This document shows positions 53,491-62,872 of a stretch of 64,000 nt of DNA, one piece after another. The notes under the pieces are model-generated. The model was not told where the DNA came from, searched no databases, and was given only the letters and a program-made list of their open reading frames with translations. Position numbers and translations under genes: made by a program. Origin of the DNA: G963663315 sp963665165 (GTDB lineage Bacteria; Pseudomonadota; Gammaproteobacteria; Arenicellales; Poriferihabitantaceae). The stretch covers positions 1,798,001 through 1,862,000 of the forward strand of contig OY761989.1 in the NCBI GenBank assembly GCA_963665165.1, given 5' to 3'. Position 1 is the stretch's first letter. Every line of letters starts with the position of its first letter.

Positions 53491-54306
53491 TTAATCAGGC
53501 TGGCCTCGCTGATACAGCATCGGAAACTCATCGGCAATCAGCGGGTCTCTGTGCTTCAACTTGATCTGTTTGAAGGGCGGTGAAGTATTGATTCCCTGCC
53601 TGCGCACAAATCGTATATCGTCACCCACTAACCTTAGCGAAAATGCACGCCTTTGGGCGCTGGCGCTATGGTTGGCGGGCGCGCCATGTAAAGTACGAAA
53701 GTCGAAGGCAACTGCGTCACCTGGCGCCAGTTCCCACCCGACGATATTGTAATCTCCCCGGTTGGAATCGATATCTGGAACTTCCTCAAGACCATCGTTT
53801 TCGTTAAGTGGCTGACCATCGAATCGTTGCGGACGAAAGCGCTTCCCCCACAAATGGGAACCTGCAATAAACTCCAGGGTTCGCTCGCGTGGGACTTCGT
53901 CCAATGGAAGCCAAAGACTTATGGTTTTGGGACCATCTACACAATAATAGGGAATATCATGATGCCAGGGTGTGGGAATTCCGGCCTGGGCTTCCTTGAC
54001 AAGGACATGCTCGTGAAAAAGCTGTACATTGTCGCTAACCATTAGTTGTGCCGCGATATTCGACACGGGTGAATTGAAAATAAAATCGCGATACTGTGGA
54101 ATCCGCTGCCAGCTACAGTAGTCGACGAAAAATCGCCCACCGCTTTCGTCTCCTCGATAGATTCTGGCATCAGGATTGGGATCAGCCATATTGGCGTTCA
54201 CTCCCTCGCGAAGCGCCTCAACCCAGTTTGCGAAATAACCTCTGAGGACGGTCACTCCGGATTCTTGAAATTGCTGAACAGTTTGTTGGTCAAGGTGTGG
54301 CTTCAT
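53491..54306 (-). CDS. Phytanoyl-CoA dioxygenase (PhyH) family protein
   Basis: Fe(II)/2-oxoglutarate-dependent dioxygenase, 271 residues. The iron triad is visible as WHHDIPYY (His115, Asp117) and TLHGAPANHS (His207), followed by the 2-oxoglutarate-binding Arg in RRAFSLRL. PhyH-family enzymes hydroxylate diverse small molecules. It looks intact and is GC-richer than its neighbours in the island. A perfect inverted repeat lies 76 bases upstream. It is the last gene before the tRNA, and whether it arrived with the island cannot be decided. Confidence 0.9.
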   Translation of the reverse strand: MKPHLDQQTVQQFQESGVTVLRGYFANWVEALREGVNANMADPNPDARIYRGDESGGRFFVDYCSWQRIPQYRDFIFNSPVSNIAAQLMVSDNVQLFHEHVLVKEAQAGIPTPWHHDIPYYCVDGPKTISLWLPLDEVPRERTLEFIAGSHLWGKRFRPQRFDGQPLNENDGLEEVPDIDSNRGDYNIVGWELAPGDAVAFDFRTLHGAPANHSASAQRRAFSLRLVGDDIRFVRRQGINTSPPFKQIKLKHRDPLIADEFPMLYQRGQPD

Positions 54307-54381
54307 TTTGCGATCCTGATTATTGGAACGGAAATGATGACTTTACTAAAAAATCAGTATCAGAGAAAATCATTTATGGGG

Positions 54382-54400
54382 AATACTATACAATAGTATT
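54382..54400. promoter_or_regulatory. Palindromic operator candidate upstream of the PhyH gene
   Basis: AATACTAT (54382-54389) and ATAGTATT (54393-54400) are perfect inverted repeats of eight bases around ACA. The 19-base element sits 76 bases before the PhyH start in AT-rich DNA, a likely binding site for a dimeric repressor or activator. Which protein binds is unknown. Confidence 0.45.
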
Positions 54401-54486
54401 AGTGCCGAATTGAGCGGGAAGCGCCTGAACCGGGGTATCAAGACCTGGTTGAATAATGTGGAATCAATAAGAGTTATTGAGAAGGT

Positions 54487-54502
54487 TGGTGGGCCCGGTA
54501 GG
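54487..54502. repeat. Right attachment-site copy inside the tRNA 3' end
   Basis: The same 16 bases as at 45330-45345, here forming CCA, discriminator, acceptor 3' strand and the beginning of the T-stem of the tRNA. Together the two copies bound 9,157 bases. No integrase gene is recognised between them. Confidence 0.8.
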
Positions 54503-54563
54503 ACTTGAACCTACGACCAATGGATTATGAGTCCACTGCTCTAACCAACTGAGCTACAGGCCC
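54487..54563 (-). tRNA. tRNA with CAU anticodon, probably tRNA-Ile2 (lysidine type)
   Basis: The minus strand gives a complete 77-base cloverleaf with CCA encoded: acceptor GGGCCTG/CGGGCCC with one G-U pair, D-arm with AGCTCAGTTGG, anticodon loop CTCATAA, and T-arm with GGTTCAAGTCC. The CAU anticodon allows Met or Ile2. Ile2 is favoured by the GGGCC acceptor start and the GGACTCATAATCC anticodon arm, and similar tRNAs lie near rpoD in related bacteria. Its 3' end is the target of the island, and integration left it intact. Confidence 0.92.
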
Positions 54564-54686
54564 GTAGCGAAGGGATATATTGCGCTTGACCGTGCAATAA
54601 TGCAATGCGGAATGTCTTCCGGCTGCCGGGGGCGGCTGCGACTCCGGCCAGGAATACCGGGACGTCTGTCGGTCCGCCGATGATCG

Positions 54687-56627
54687 TCAACTGTTTTCCA
54701 GGAAGCTTCTCAGGTGCTCTGAGCGACTCGGATGACGCAGCTTCCGTAACGCCTTGGCTTCGATCTGTCGAATGCGCTCGCGGGTAACGTCGAACTGCTT
54801 GCCCACTTCTTCCAGGGTATGATCCGTGTTCATGCCGATGCCGAAACGCATTTGCAGTACTTTCGCCTCCCGTTCGGTCAGCGATTCCAGGATTTCGTCC
54901 GTTGCGCCTTTCAGGCCGGAAGTGGTCGCAATATCGATCGGCGCCTTGATATTCTTGTCTTCGATAAAATCTCCAAGGTGCGAATCTTCGTCATCGCCCA
55001 CCGGCATTTCCATCGAAATCGGCTCTTTGGCAATCTTCAGCACCTTGCGGACCTTGTCTTCGGACAGTTCCATGCGTTCGGCCAGTTCACAGGGCAACGC
55101 CTCGCGTCCCTTTTCCTGAAGAATCTGGCGGGATACGCGATTGAGCTTGTTGATGGTTTCGATCATGTGCACCGGGATGCGGATGGTCCTGGCCTGGTCT
55201 GCGATGGAACGGGTAATGGCCTGGCGAATCCACCAGGTGGCGTAAGTGGAAAATTTGTAGCCACGCCGATATTCGAACTTGTCGACGGCCTTCATCAATC
55301 CGATATTGCCCTCCTGGATCAAATCCAGGAATTGCAGTCCACGATTGGTGTATTTCTTCGCAATCGAAATGACCAGCCGCAGATTGGCCTCGACCATTTC
55401 TTTCTTGGCGCGCCGCGCCTTGGCTTCGCCAATCGAAAGTTTCCGGCTCAGATTCTTCAAATCCGCCATTTCCAGTCCGGCCTTGTCCTGAACCCTGACC
55501 AGTCGATCGGTATAGCGTGCGATCTTGTCCTTGTATTTCTCCAGCCGGACCCGCTCTTTCGGATGTTCCATGACCAACCGGTCAAACCATTCCATTCCGG
55601 TTTCGTTGCCACGGAAGATTTCCAGGAACTGTTTCCTGGAGACCTTGCCATAGTTGACGCAATAATTTGCGATACCGCGTTCGCATTCCTTCACCTCAGC
55701 CATACAATCCCGTAATGTTGAAGCCAGAGCATCCAGCTTTGCCGGCACAAATTTGATCTGCAGCAGTTCGTCACTCAGTTTTTTGCGGTTTCGCAACGCC
55801 TGCCTGCTGCCGAGGCCATGGGTCTCAATTGCCTTGTTCAGGGAATTCCAGAGCCGGTTCATCCGACTGAAACGGGCAATCGCATCGTCGAAATCAGGAC
55901 TGTTTGGCAGGCCTTCCGATTCTGCCGCGTTTTGACCGGGTTCACCGGGAATGGCCACGGTTTCGTCGTCCAGCGCGTTCAACTCCATAAAGTCAACGAT
56001 TACATCCGACAACTTGATTTCGCCGGCCTCTATCTGGCTGGCAAAATCCAGCAATTGCCGAATGGCCGCCGGGGTAAGCGCAATCGCGGACGCGCTTTCA
56101 CGGTTACCCGCTTCAATTCGTTTGGCAAGGGCGATTTCGTCCTCGCGGGTCAACAACTCGACGGTGCCCATCTCCCGCATATACATACGAACCGGGTCGG
56201 TGGTTCGACCGAACTCACTTTCAACAACGGTTTTCAGCGCGACACTGACTTCTTCCGCAACCTCCTGGTCTTCGGGGTTGTCCCTTTTCAGTGTCATGAT
56301 ATCCATGTCGGGAGCCTTGTCCACCACCTCGATACCCATGTCGTTAATCATGTTGACGACGACCTCGATCTGGTCCGTGTCATGCATGTTTTCCGGTAAA
56401 TGGTCGTTGATCTCGGCATAAGTCAAAAAACCCTGGTCCTTGCCCTTGAGAACCAGTTTTTTCAGATCGGACTGGGATTCGGACGAGGCTTTTTTCGCAG
56501 GGACAGGTGCGGTTTTCGCTGTGGTTTCCTGTCCGGCTTCCGCTTTGGACGCGACAATCCGAGCCCCTCTGCCGTTGCCGGATTCGGGGTTCGCGGTGGC
56601 TTTTCTGGATTGACTGTCTTTACTCAT
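54687..56627 (-). CDS. rpoD: RNA polymerase primary sigma factor (sigma-70)
   Basis: Housekeeping sigma factor, 646 residues. A charged, low-complexity N-terminal extension (about 1-50) precedes region 1.1 (KKLVLKGKDQGFLTYAEIND). Regions 1.2 and the non-conserved region follow. Region 2 has KFSTYATWWIRQAITRSIAD, and region 4.2 has TLEEVGKQFDVTRERIRQIE. All parts are intact. It follows dnaG on the same strand as in the classic macromolecular-synthesis operon, but the gap holds a promoter of its own. Confidence 0.97.
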   Translation of the reverse strand: MSKDSQSRKATANPESGNGRGARIVASKAEAGQETTAKTAPVPAKKASSESQSDLKKLVLKGKDQGFLTYAEINDHLPENMHDTDQIEVVVNMINDMGIEVVDKAPDMDIMTLKRDNPEDQEVAEEVSVALKTVVESEFGRTTDPVRMYMREMGTVELLTREDEIALAKRIEAGNRESASAIALTPAAIRQLLDFASQIEAGEIKLSDVIVDFMELNALDDETVAIPGEPGQNAAESEGLPNSPDFDDAIARFSRMNRLWNSLNKAIETHGLGSRQALRNRKKLSDELLQIKFVPAKLDALASTLRDCMAEVKECERGIANYCVNYGKVSRKQFLEIFRGNETGMEWFDRLVMEHPKERVRLEKYKDKIARYTDRLVRVQDKAGLEMADLKNLSRKLSIGEAKARRAKKEMVEANLRLVISIAKKYTNRGLQFLDLIQEGNIGLMKAVDKFEYRRGYKFSTYATWWIRQAITRSIADQARTIRIPVHMIETINKLNRVSRQILQEKGREALPCELAERMELSEDKVRKVLKIAKEPISMEMPVGDDEDSHLGDFIEDKNIKAPIDIATTSGLKGATDEILESLTEREAKVLQMRFGIGMNTDHTLEEVGKQFDVTRERIRQIEAKALRKLRHPSRSEHLRSFLENS

Positions 56628-56717
56628 TGGTTATCTGCCGCTGCCTCGCTGGTTATGTGTTGCCCCGGGAAAATGGACACCCCGATTGACATGAAGTTCA
56701 CAAAAAAGCAACCGCAC

Positions 56718-56746
56718 AATATACCCTGAAATCAGGCGAAAAGCAA
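56718..56746 (-). promoter_or_regulatory. Promoter for rpoD in the dnaG-rpoD gap
   Basis: Minus strand: TTGCTT (56741-56746) and TATATT (56718-56723) separated by 17 bases, about 90 bases upstream of the rpoD ATG. It would allow rpoD expression independent of dnaG. Confidence 0.55.
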
Positions 56747-56803
56747 CCAGAATGCAGACCTGTCCTCTTGGCAGACCGGCCCTCCTGAAGTACGGCCCGG
56801 TCG

Positions 56804-58585
56804 TCAACTTCTCCGGCTCCGGACTCTTGTCTTCAACAGTTCGTTCAGTTCTTTTGATTCTTCCGGGGTCAACTCCGATTGCCGCGCCTTTTCCAGCAAT
56901 TTTCGTCTGTGCAGGTCGAAATGTTCTTCGAGCAGATGGCTCAGGGTATCCCTGAACTGTCTCTCCAGCACATCCTCGTCGATCAGGTTGGAGCGCATTG
57001 CCAGTCTGCCCAGATAGTCATGAACCGGGGTTTCCCGGAAGGACTCGAGTAACCCGGCGGTAGTCAGGCCGGGCTGGCGCCGGGACAGTTCAATAATTTC
57101 TGTCAGGACATCCGCTCCGGGGATTCGCAGTTGCTTCAATTCGGCCGGATTGTCCACTGATTGCGCCAGTTCGGGATTTTGCAGGAGCAGGCTGACGGCG
57201 AGCGCCAGCGGGGATACCTGACCATCCTGGATTTGCCCGGCTCGCGGGCGCTCCCTCAATCGCGGTGACGCCCCGCCGGACGCCGCGGCTATTTCCGCGA
57301 ACCGGCTTTCCGGCAGCCCGGTCAATGCTGTGAGTTCTGAATTCATCATGTCCCTGAATAGCCCGTCAGGCAACTGTTGAATCAACGGTAACGCCTGGCT
57401 GGCCAGGGAGGCCTTGCCATCCACCCGGTTCATGTCCACCCGGGAAGTCAGGGTATTGAACAGAAAATCAGGCAACGACAGCGCTTGGTCCACCCTTTCG
57501 ACAAACGCTTCGGCGCCTTCGGCGCGAATCGTGGTATCCGGATCCTGCCCTTCGGGCAGAAACAGGAATCCGGCCTGGCGTCCGTCCCGCATTTCGGGGA
57601 GCGAAACCTCCATTGCCTTCCAGGCCGCGGCTCGCCCCGCGCGGTCACCGTCAAAACAAAATACGATTTCCGGCGCAAGGCGGAACAAGCGTTGCAGGTG
57701 GGTTCGGGTGGTCGCGGTTCCGAGAGTCGCTACCGCGTTGTTCACCCCGAACTGGACCAGACTGATGACATCCATGTACCCCTCTACCACAATACTTTTG
57801 TTCCGGATACCGATCTCCCGGCGGGCGCGATGCAACCCGTAGAGTTCCGCGCCCTTGTGAAACAACGGTGTTTCCGGAGAGTTCAGGTACTTGGGGTTGC
57901 CGTCACCCAACGCCCTGCCGCCAAAGCCGGCAACCCGGCCTCTATGATCTTCAATCGGGAAGATAATGCGCCCCCGGAAGCGGTCGTAGTACCGGGCCTT
58001 TTCATCGCCTTCCTTCTTTTTGACCAGCCCGGTACTGACCAGTTGCTCCCTCAACCGGGCGCTGGAGCCCAGGGCATCGGCCAGACCGCTCCAACTGTCC
58101 GGGGCATACCCGATCCCGAAGTCTGCCGCCACCTTGCCATCCAGGCCCCTGGATTTCAGATAGTCAATGGCCTGTCTGGCCTCGGGATGGGTTCGCAACT
58201 GTCTTTGAAACCAGTGGTTCGCCTGTTCAATCACATCCCGCCGTTGGTCCGGACCTTTCCCGGCGGGGGTTGACCTCGGAGAACCCCTGTCCGGCAGTTC
58301 CATTCCGACTCCGTTGGCCAGGTCTTCAACCGCTTCAACAAATCCCAGGTTGGCATAGTCCATCAGGAAACCGATCACGGTTCCATGGGCGCCACAGCCG
58401 AAGCAGTGGTAGAACTGTTTGACGGGGCTGACCGTAAACGACGGCGTTTTCTCCTCATGGAAAGGGCAGCAGGCGATATATTCCCGGCCTTTACGAGTCA
58501 AGGGCACTCGCCGGTCAATCACGTCAACAATGTCCACCCGGGCAACCAGGTCATCTACGAAAGATTTGGGAATATTGCCTGCCAT
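56804..58585 (-). CDS. dnaG: DNA primase
   Basis: Makes RNA primers at the replication fork; 593 residues. The N-terminal zinc ribbon is CPFHEEKTPSFTVSP with later CFGCGAHG. The TOPRIM core shows SIVVEGYMDVISLVQFG with its Glu and VFCFDGDRAG with the metal-binding Asp pair. The C-terminal DnaB-interacting helical domain ends in a basic tail. The usual upstream rpsU is absent; leuS starts divergently 107 bases away. Confidence 0.97.
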   Translation of the reverse strand: MAGNIPKSFVDDLVARVDIVDVIDRRVPLTRKGREYIACCPFHEEKTPSFTVSPVKQFYHCFGCGAHGTVIGFLMDYANLGFVEAVEDLANGVGMELPDRGSPRSTPAGKGPDQRRDVIEQANHWFQRQLRTHPEARQAIDYLKSRGLDGKVAADFGIGYAPDSWSGLADALGSSARLREQLVSTGLVKKKEGDEKARYYDRFRGRIIFPIEDHRGRVAGFGGRALGDGNPKYLNSPETPLFHKGAELYGLHRARREIGIRNKSIVVEGYMDVISLVQFGVNNAVATLGTATTRTHLQRLFRLAPEIVFCFDGDRAGRAAAWKAMEVSLPEMRDGRQAGFLFLPEGQDPDTTIRAEGAEAFVERVDQALSLPDFLFNTLTSRVDMNRVDGKASLASQALPLIQQLPDGLFRDMMNSELTALTGLPESRFAEIAAASGGASPRLRERPRAGQIQDGQVSPLALAVSLLLQNPELAQSVDNPAELKQLRIPGADVLTEIIELSRRQPGLTTAGLLESFRETPVHDYLGRLAMRSNLIDEDVLERQFRDTLSHLLEEHFDLHRRKLLEKARQSELTPEESKELNELLKTRVRSRRS

Positions 58586-58692
58586 AACCTGAATTGTACT
58601 GTATACCGGAAGGCCGCTTGCCGGGATTATGTACGCATACCGGGTGAATCGGTTAGAATCCGTGCCCGTGAACAGCTCGAACCCGCCTCAAG

Positions 58693-61167
58693 ATGATCGA
58701 CAAATACAACCCTGCTAAAATCGAGTCCGCAGCCCAGAAATACTGGGACGACAGGCAAAGCTTTGCAGTATCGGAAGATACGGATCGTGAGAAATACTAC
58801 TGCCTTTCGATGCTGCCCTACCCTTCAGGGAAATTGCACATGGGGCATGTCCGCAATTATACCATTGGCGATGTGATCAGCCGTTATCAACGCATGCTCG
58901 GCAAGAACGTATTGCAGCCGATGGGTTGGGACGCCTTCGGATTACCCGCGGAGAACGCCGCGATCGCACACCGCACACCGCCGGCAAAATGGACCACCGC
59001 GAACATTGATTACATGCGGACCCAGTTAAAACGCCTCGGTTTTGGTTACGACTGGAATCGTGAACTGTCAACCTGCTCACCCGAATACTATCGCTGGGAA
59101 CAATGGTTCTTCAACAGGCTGCTTGAGAAAAACCTGGCCTACAAGAAAATGGCGGTGGTCAACTGGGATCCGGTAGAACAGACGGTGCTCGCCAATGAGC
59201 AGGTCGAAAACGGTCGGGGCTGGCGCTCGGGGGCGATTGTAGAACGCCGGGAAGTCTCTCAATGGTTTATCCGGATTACCGAATACGCGGAAGAATTGTT
59301 GAATGAAATCGATCACCTTGAAGGCTGGCCGGACGCGGTTCGCACCATGCAGCGCAACTGGATCGGCCGTTCCGAGGGAGTTGAATTTTCATTCCGGGTC
59401 GAAGGCGAAGAACCCCTGGAAGTCTATACCACCCGACCCGACACGATCATGGGAATCACCTTTATTTCGGTGGCCGCGGAACACCCCCTGGCATTGAAAG
59501 CAGCCGGGAATAATCCGGATGTGGCCGCATTCGTCGAATCCTGCAAGAATGTCCATGCCACGGAAAAGGAGATGGAAACCATGGAAAAGAAAGGCATTCC
59601 CCTCGGCATAACCGGGATTCACCCGGTCAGCGGTGAGGAAATCGGCATCTGGGTGGCGAATTTCGTTTTGATGGAATACGGTACGGGCGCCATCATGGCA
59701 GTGCCCGCCCATGACCAGAGAGACTGGGAATTCGCGACCAAACATGGAATCGAAATCAGGCCGGTTATCCGCCCCGCGGACGGCAGCCAACATGATTTCA
59801 GTCAATCCGCGCTGACCGCCAAAGAAGGGATCACCTGCAATTCAGGGGTTTTCGACGGACTCGGCTGCGCAGCCGCCTGCGAGGCCGTTGCCGAATACCT
59901 CGAAACCCATGGCGCCGGCAGAAAAACCATAAATTACCGGCTGCGTGACTGGGGCGTGTCGCGCCAGCGATACTGGGGTTGCCCGATTCCGGTGGTATAC
60001 GACGACGCTGGCAAGGTATTCGCCGTACCCGACGGCGAGTTGCCGGTGCGATTGCCTGAAGACGTCGAATTTTCCGGCGTCCAGTCACCGATCCGGAACG
60101 ATCCGGAATTTTATCGCACCACGCTGCCCTCCGGCGACCGGCCCGCCATACGAGAGACCGACACGTTCGACACCTTCTTCGAGTCGTCGTGGTATTACGC
60201 CCGTTATTGCTGCCCCGGCTCGGACCATGCGATGCTGGACGAGCGGGCCAATTACTGGCTCCCCGTAGACCAGTATGTCGGAGGGATCGAACACGCCGTG
60301 CTGCACCTGCTCTACGCGCGTTTCTTTCATAAACTGATGAGGGATGCTGGCCTGGTCGACAGTGACGAACCTTTCACCAACCTGCTCTGCCAGGGCATGG
60401 TCCTGAAAGACGGCTCGAAGATGTCCAAGTCCAAGAACAATACGGTCGATCCGCAGTCGATGATCGACAAGTATGGCGCGGACACGGTTCGGCTGTTCAT
60501 GATGTTCGCATCGCCCCCTGAACAGCCACTGGAGTGGAATGACGACGCGGTGGCAGGCTCCTTTCGTTTCCTGAAGCGATGGTGGGCGCTGGTTCATCGC
60601 AACAGCGAGGCGATGGCTACGGCCAGACAGTTATCGTCCGATCAGGATCTGGCCGCTGCGGACTGCGCCGACAGGGAAGCCAGGGAATTGCGCCGGACTA
60701 CCCACCGGATTCTGGAAAAGGTGGTTCGGGATTACCAGAGAATCCACTACAATACGGTGGTCGCGGGGGCAATGGAACTGCTCAATTCACTGGACCGGTT
60801 CGACCCCGGCAAAAACCGGGATTGCCTGTCGGCCTTCCGGGAAAGCATGGTCATTCTGAACAAGATTCTGGCCCCCATCGCGCCGCACATTGCCCACCGG
60901 TTGTGGCATGTGATGGGCGAGGCTGGCGATGTGCTGGATGCGGACTGGCCACAGGTGGACCGGCAGGCGCTGCAAAGCGATACGCTCAAATGGGTCATTC
61001 AGGTCAACGGCAGGCTGAGAAGCGAGATCGAACTGGCCGCCGATTGCAGCGAACAGGAGATCCGCGCCATGGCCGTGGCAGACCGCAGAATCCGCAATTT
61101 CATCAAAGACGCTGAAGTCAGGAAAATCATCATCGTCCCCGCAAAGCTGGTCAATATCGTGATTTAG
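58693..61167 (+). CDS. leuS: Leucyl-tRNA synthetase
   Basis: Class I synthetase charging tRNA-Leu, 824 residues. The HIGH motif is HMGH at residues 49-52 in PYPSGKLHMGHVRNY. The KMSKS motif is intact at 576-580. The CP1 editing domain lies between them and includes the typical TRPDTIMG and GTGAIMAVPAHDQRD. A TAGAAT box at 58654-58659 may belong to its promoter. leuS-lptE-holA is a conserved gammaproteobacterial order. Confidence 0.97.
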   Translation: MIDKYNPAKIESAAQKYWDDRQSFAVSEDTDREKYYCLSMLPYPSGKLHMGHVRNYTIGDVISRYQRMLGKNVLQPMGWDAFGLPAENAAIAHRTPPAKWTTANIDYMRTQLKRLGFGYDWNRELSTCSPEYYRWEQWFFNRLLEKNLAYKKMAVVNWDPVEQTVLANEQVENGRGWRSGAIVERREVSQWFIRITEYAEELLNEIDHLEGWPDAVRTMQRNWIGRSEGVEFSFRVEGEEPLEVYTTRPDTIMGITFISVAAEHPLALKAAGNNPDVAAFVESCKNVHATEKEMETMEKKGIPLGITGIHPVSGEEIGIWVANFVLMEYGTGAIMAVPAHDQRDWEFATKHGIEIRPVIRPADGSQHDFSQSALTAKEGITCNSGVFDGLGCAAACEAVAEYLETHGAGRKTINYRLRDWGVSRQRYWGCPIPVVYDDAGKVFAVPDGELPVRLPEDVEFSGVQSPIRNDPEFYRTTLPSGDRPAIRETDTFDTFFESSWYYARYCCPGSDHAMLDERANYWLPVDQYVGGIEHAVLHLLYARFFHKLMRDAGLVDSDEPFTNLLCQGMVLKDGSKMSKSKNNTVDPQSMIDKYGADTVRLFMMFASPPEQPLEWNDDAVAGSFRFLKRWWALVHRNSEAMATARQLSSDQDLAAADCADREARELRRTTHRILEKVVRDYQRIHYNTVVAGAMELLNSLDRFDPGKNRDCLSAFRESMVILNKILAPIAPHIAHRLWHVMGEAGDVLDADWPQVDRQALQSDTLKWVIQVNGRLRSEIELAADCSEQEIRAMAVADRRIRNFIKDAEVRKIIIVPAKLVNIVI

Positions 61168-61205
61168 TGAAAATGATGCAGATGGCTATCCTGTTCAGGC
61201 AGCCC

Positions 61206-61225
61206 TTGCCGTATAATCACGGCAA
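61206..61225 (+). promoter_or_regulatory. Inverted repeat enclosing a consensus -10 between leuS and lptE
   Basis: TTGCCGT (61206-61212) pairs with ACGGCAA (61219-61225) around six bases, a 7-base stem. The repeat also contains a perfect TATAAT (61212-61217). It could be a short hairpin in the leuS-lptE transcript or a promoter overlapped by an operator; no good -35 is seen. The two readings cannot be separated from sequence. Confidence 0.4.
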
Positions 61226-61252
61226 TTGAAAATCTCCCGATTCCGCATGCCC

Positions 61253-61729
61253 ATGTCGAAACGCCTGCTCCTTGTATTGATCAGCCTGTCTTTACTAGCC
61301 GGGTGCGGATTCAAGCTGCGGGGAAGCTACGAGTTATCCACACAACTGCCCGAAATATCCATCGAGGGCGGGAACCGGGCAATAGTCGAACGACTCACCG
61401 CAATATGGACGGGCAATGATATCGCAGTGGTCGCCACTGGCTCCGGGGCGCCAACCCTGTCCCTGTCCCGGGTTGAATTCGACAAGGAAACCGTGAGTAC
61501 CGACGCGACCGGTATTGCGACCGAATTCGAATATACCTATCTGGTCGAATTCAGCGTGATGGACGCCAATGGAGAAGTCCTGCTGCCTCAATCCTCGATA
61601 TCCGTGTTCAATACCCTTGAATATGATCCCGGTGACGAACTCGAATTCGAGGAGGAAGAGGAATTCCTGAAAGAAGAGATGGAACAGGACATCGCTCTGC
61701 AAATCACGCGGGAACTCGCCCGCCTGTAG
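61253..61729 (+). CDS. lptE: LPS-assembly lipoprotein LptE
   Basis: Outer-membrane lipoprotein that plugs and assembles the LptD LPS translocon. From ATG 61253 the signal MSKRLLLVLISLSLLAGC gives a clear lipobox (LLAGC) with lipidated Cys18, followed by GFKLRGSYELSTQLPEISIE, typical of LptE. An in-frame TTG at 61226 and ATG at 61247 are alternative starts. The C-terminus is strongly acidic (EFEEEEEF), which is slightly unusual. It lies between leuS and holA, its normal place. Confidence 0.93.
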   Translation: MSKRLLLVLISLSLLAGCGFKLRGSYELSTQLPEISIEGGNRAIVERLTAIWTGNDIAVVATGSGAPTLSLSRVEFDKETVSTDATGIATEFEYTYLVEFSVMDANGEVLLPQSSISVFNTLEYDPGDELEFEEEEEFLKEEMEQDIALQITRELARL

Positions 61730-61762
61730 ATTTCAGCGCCGCAATCTTAAGGGAAACCGCGC

Positions 61763-62782
61763 TTGCGTATCACGTCTCCTGCCCTGTCAACGCATCTGGA
61801 ACAGGAAATCGGCCCCCTGTATCTGTTGTTCGGTTCCGAGACCTTGCTGGTCGAGGAGGCGCTTGACCGGATTCGCAGCCAATGCAGGCTGGCAGGCTAC
61901 ACTGAGCGCATACGCCTGATCGTCGAAACCGGATTTGACTGGAATCGGCTGCAACACGAAAGCCGCACCCTGTCATTGTTCGCCGAAAAGCGACTGATTG
62001 AACTGAGGCTGCCGACCGGCAAACCGGCAGAAGCGGGCAGCCGGGCGCTAATTGACTTTGCGCAGAACCTCTCTTCGGACACGACTCTGGTCGTGGTCGC
62101 CAACGCCATCGACAAACGCGGGCAGGCGGTAAAATGGTTCAAGGCGATTCAGGACAATGGCATAGTGGTTGAATGCCCCGCCATCAGCGCCGCAAACCTG
62201 CCCCGCTGGATCAGCCAGCGAATGAGCGCCCGGGGGCTGAAACACGAACCCGACGCGGTGGAACATCTGAGCCGCCTGGTCGAAGGCAACCTGCTGGCGG
62301 CGGCACAGGAAATCAATCTGCTTGGATTGCTTTATCCCGATCAGACCATTACCGCCGGGATCATCCGGCAGACAAACGCAGACCATGCGCGCTTCAATGT
62401 GTACGCTTTCGTCGATGCCTGTCTCAGCGGGGCGGTCGAGCGCACGGTCCGGATTTTGCAAAACCTGAAACACGAGCAGGCGGAACCGGTCATCATTCTG
62501 TGGGCGCTGGCCCGGGAAGTGCGGACGCTATGCCGACTCTCCGCGGCAATCGACCAGGGCGGGCGTCCCGGCCCCCTGTTCAAACGTCACGGCGTCTGGA
62601 GCAGCCGGAACGCCCTGGTCCGTTCTGCGCTGAATCGCCTTTCCGGAAGACGGTGGGAGAACATTCTGCAACGCATAGGACACGCGGATTTGATGGTGAA
62701 GGGCCGGACCAGATTCCGGCGCAAGGATATCTGGGAGGAAATCGAAAGTATTTCACTGGCGATATGTGGTTCACAGGGCTGA
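61763..62782 (+). CDS. holA: DNA polymerase III delta subunit
   Basis: Clamp-loader subunit that opens the beta clamp, 339 residues. The start is TTG 61763 with AAGGGA upstream. The N-terminus GPLYLLFGSETLLVEEALDR and the later DTTLVVVANAIDKRGQAVKW, then VEGNLLAAAQEINLLGLLYP, match HolA. The collar domain is at the C-terminus. It follows lptE by 33 bases. Confidence 0.95.
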   Translation: MRITSPALSTHLEQEIGPLYLLFGSETLLVEEALDRIRSQCRLAGYTERIRLIVETGFDWNRLQHESRTLSLFAEKRLIELRLPTGKPAEAGSRALIDFAQNLSSDTTLVVVANAIDKRGQAVKWFKAIQDNGIVVECPAISAANLPRWISQRMSARGLKHEPDAVEHLSRLVEGNLLAAAQEINLLGLLYPDQTITAGIIRQTNADHARFNVYAFVDACLSGAVERTVRILQNLKHEQAEPVIILWALAREVRTLCRLSAAIDQGGRPGPLFKRHGVWSSRNALVRSALNRLSGRRWENILQRIGHADLMVKGRTRFRRKDIWEEIESISLAICGSQG

Positions 62783-62787
62783 TTTTC

Positions 62788-62817
62788 TTGCTGATTTACC
62801 GCTCAATCCCTTATACT
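62788..62817 (+). promoter_or_regulatory. proA promoter
   Basis: TTGCTG (62788-62793) and TATACT (62812-62817) are separated by 18 bases, about 55 bases upstream of the proA ATG and just after the holA stop. Confidence 0.5.
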
Positions 62818-62872
62818 CGCCTGCCCGGCAACGATCACCCGTACAAGGCAACCCGATCCGGTTGATTCCACC

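Noticed and set aside
54819..55715. A 298-codon plus-strand frame opposite rpoD
   Set aside because: It is antisense to conserved sigma-70 regions 2-4 and has no recognisable domain.
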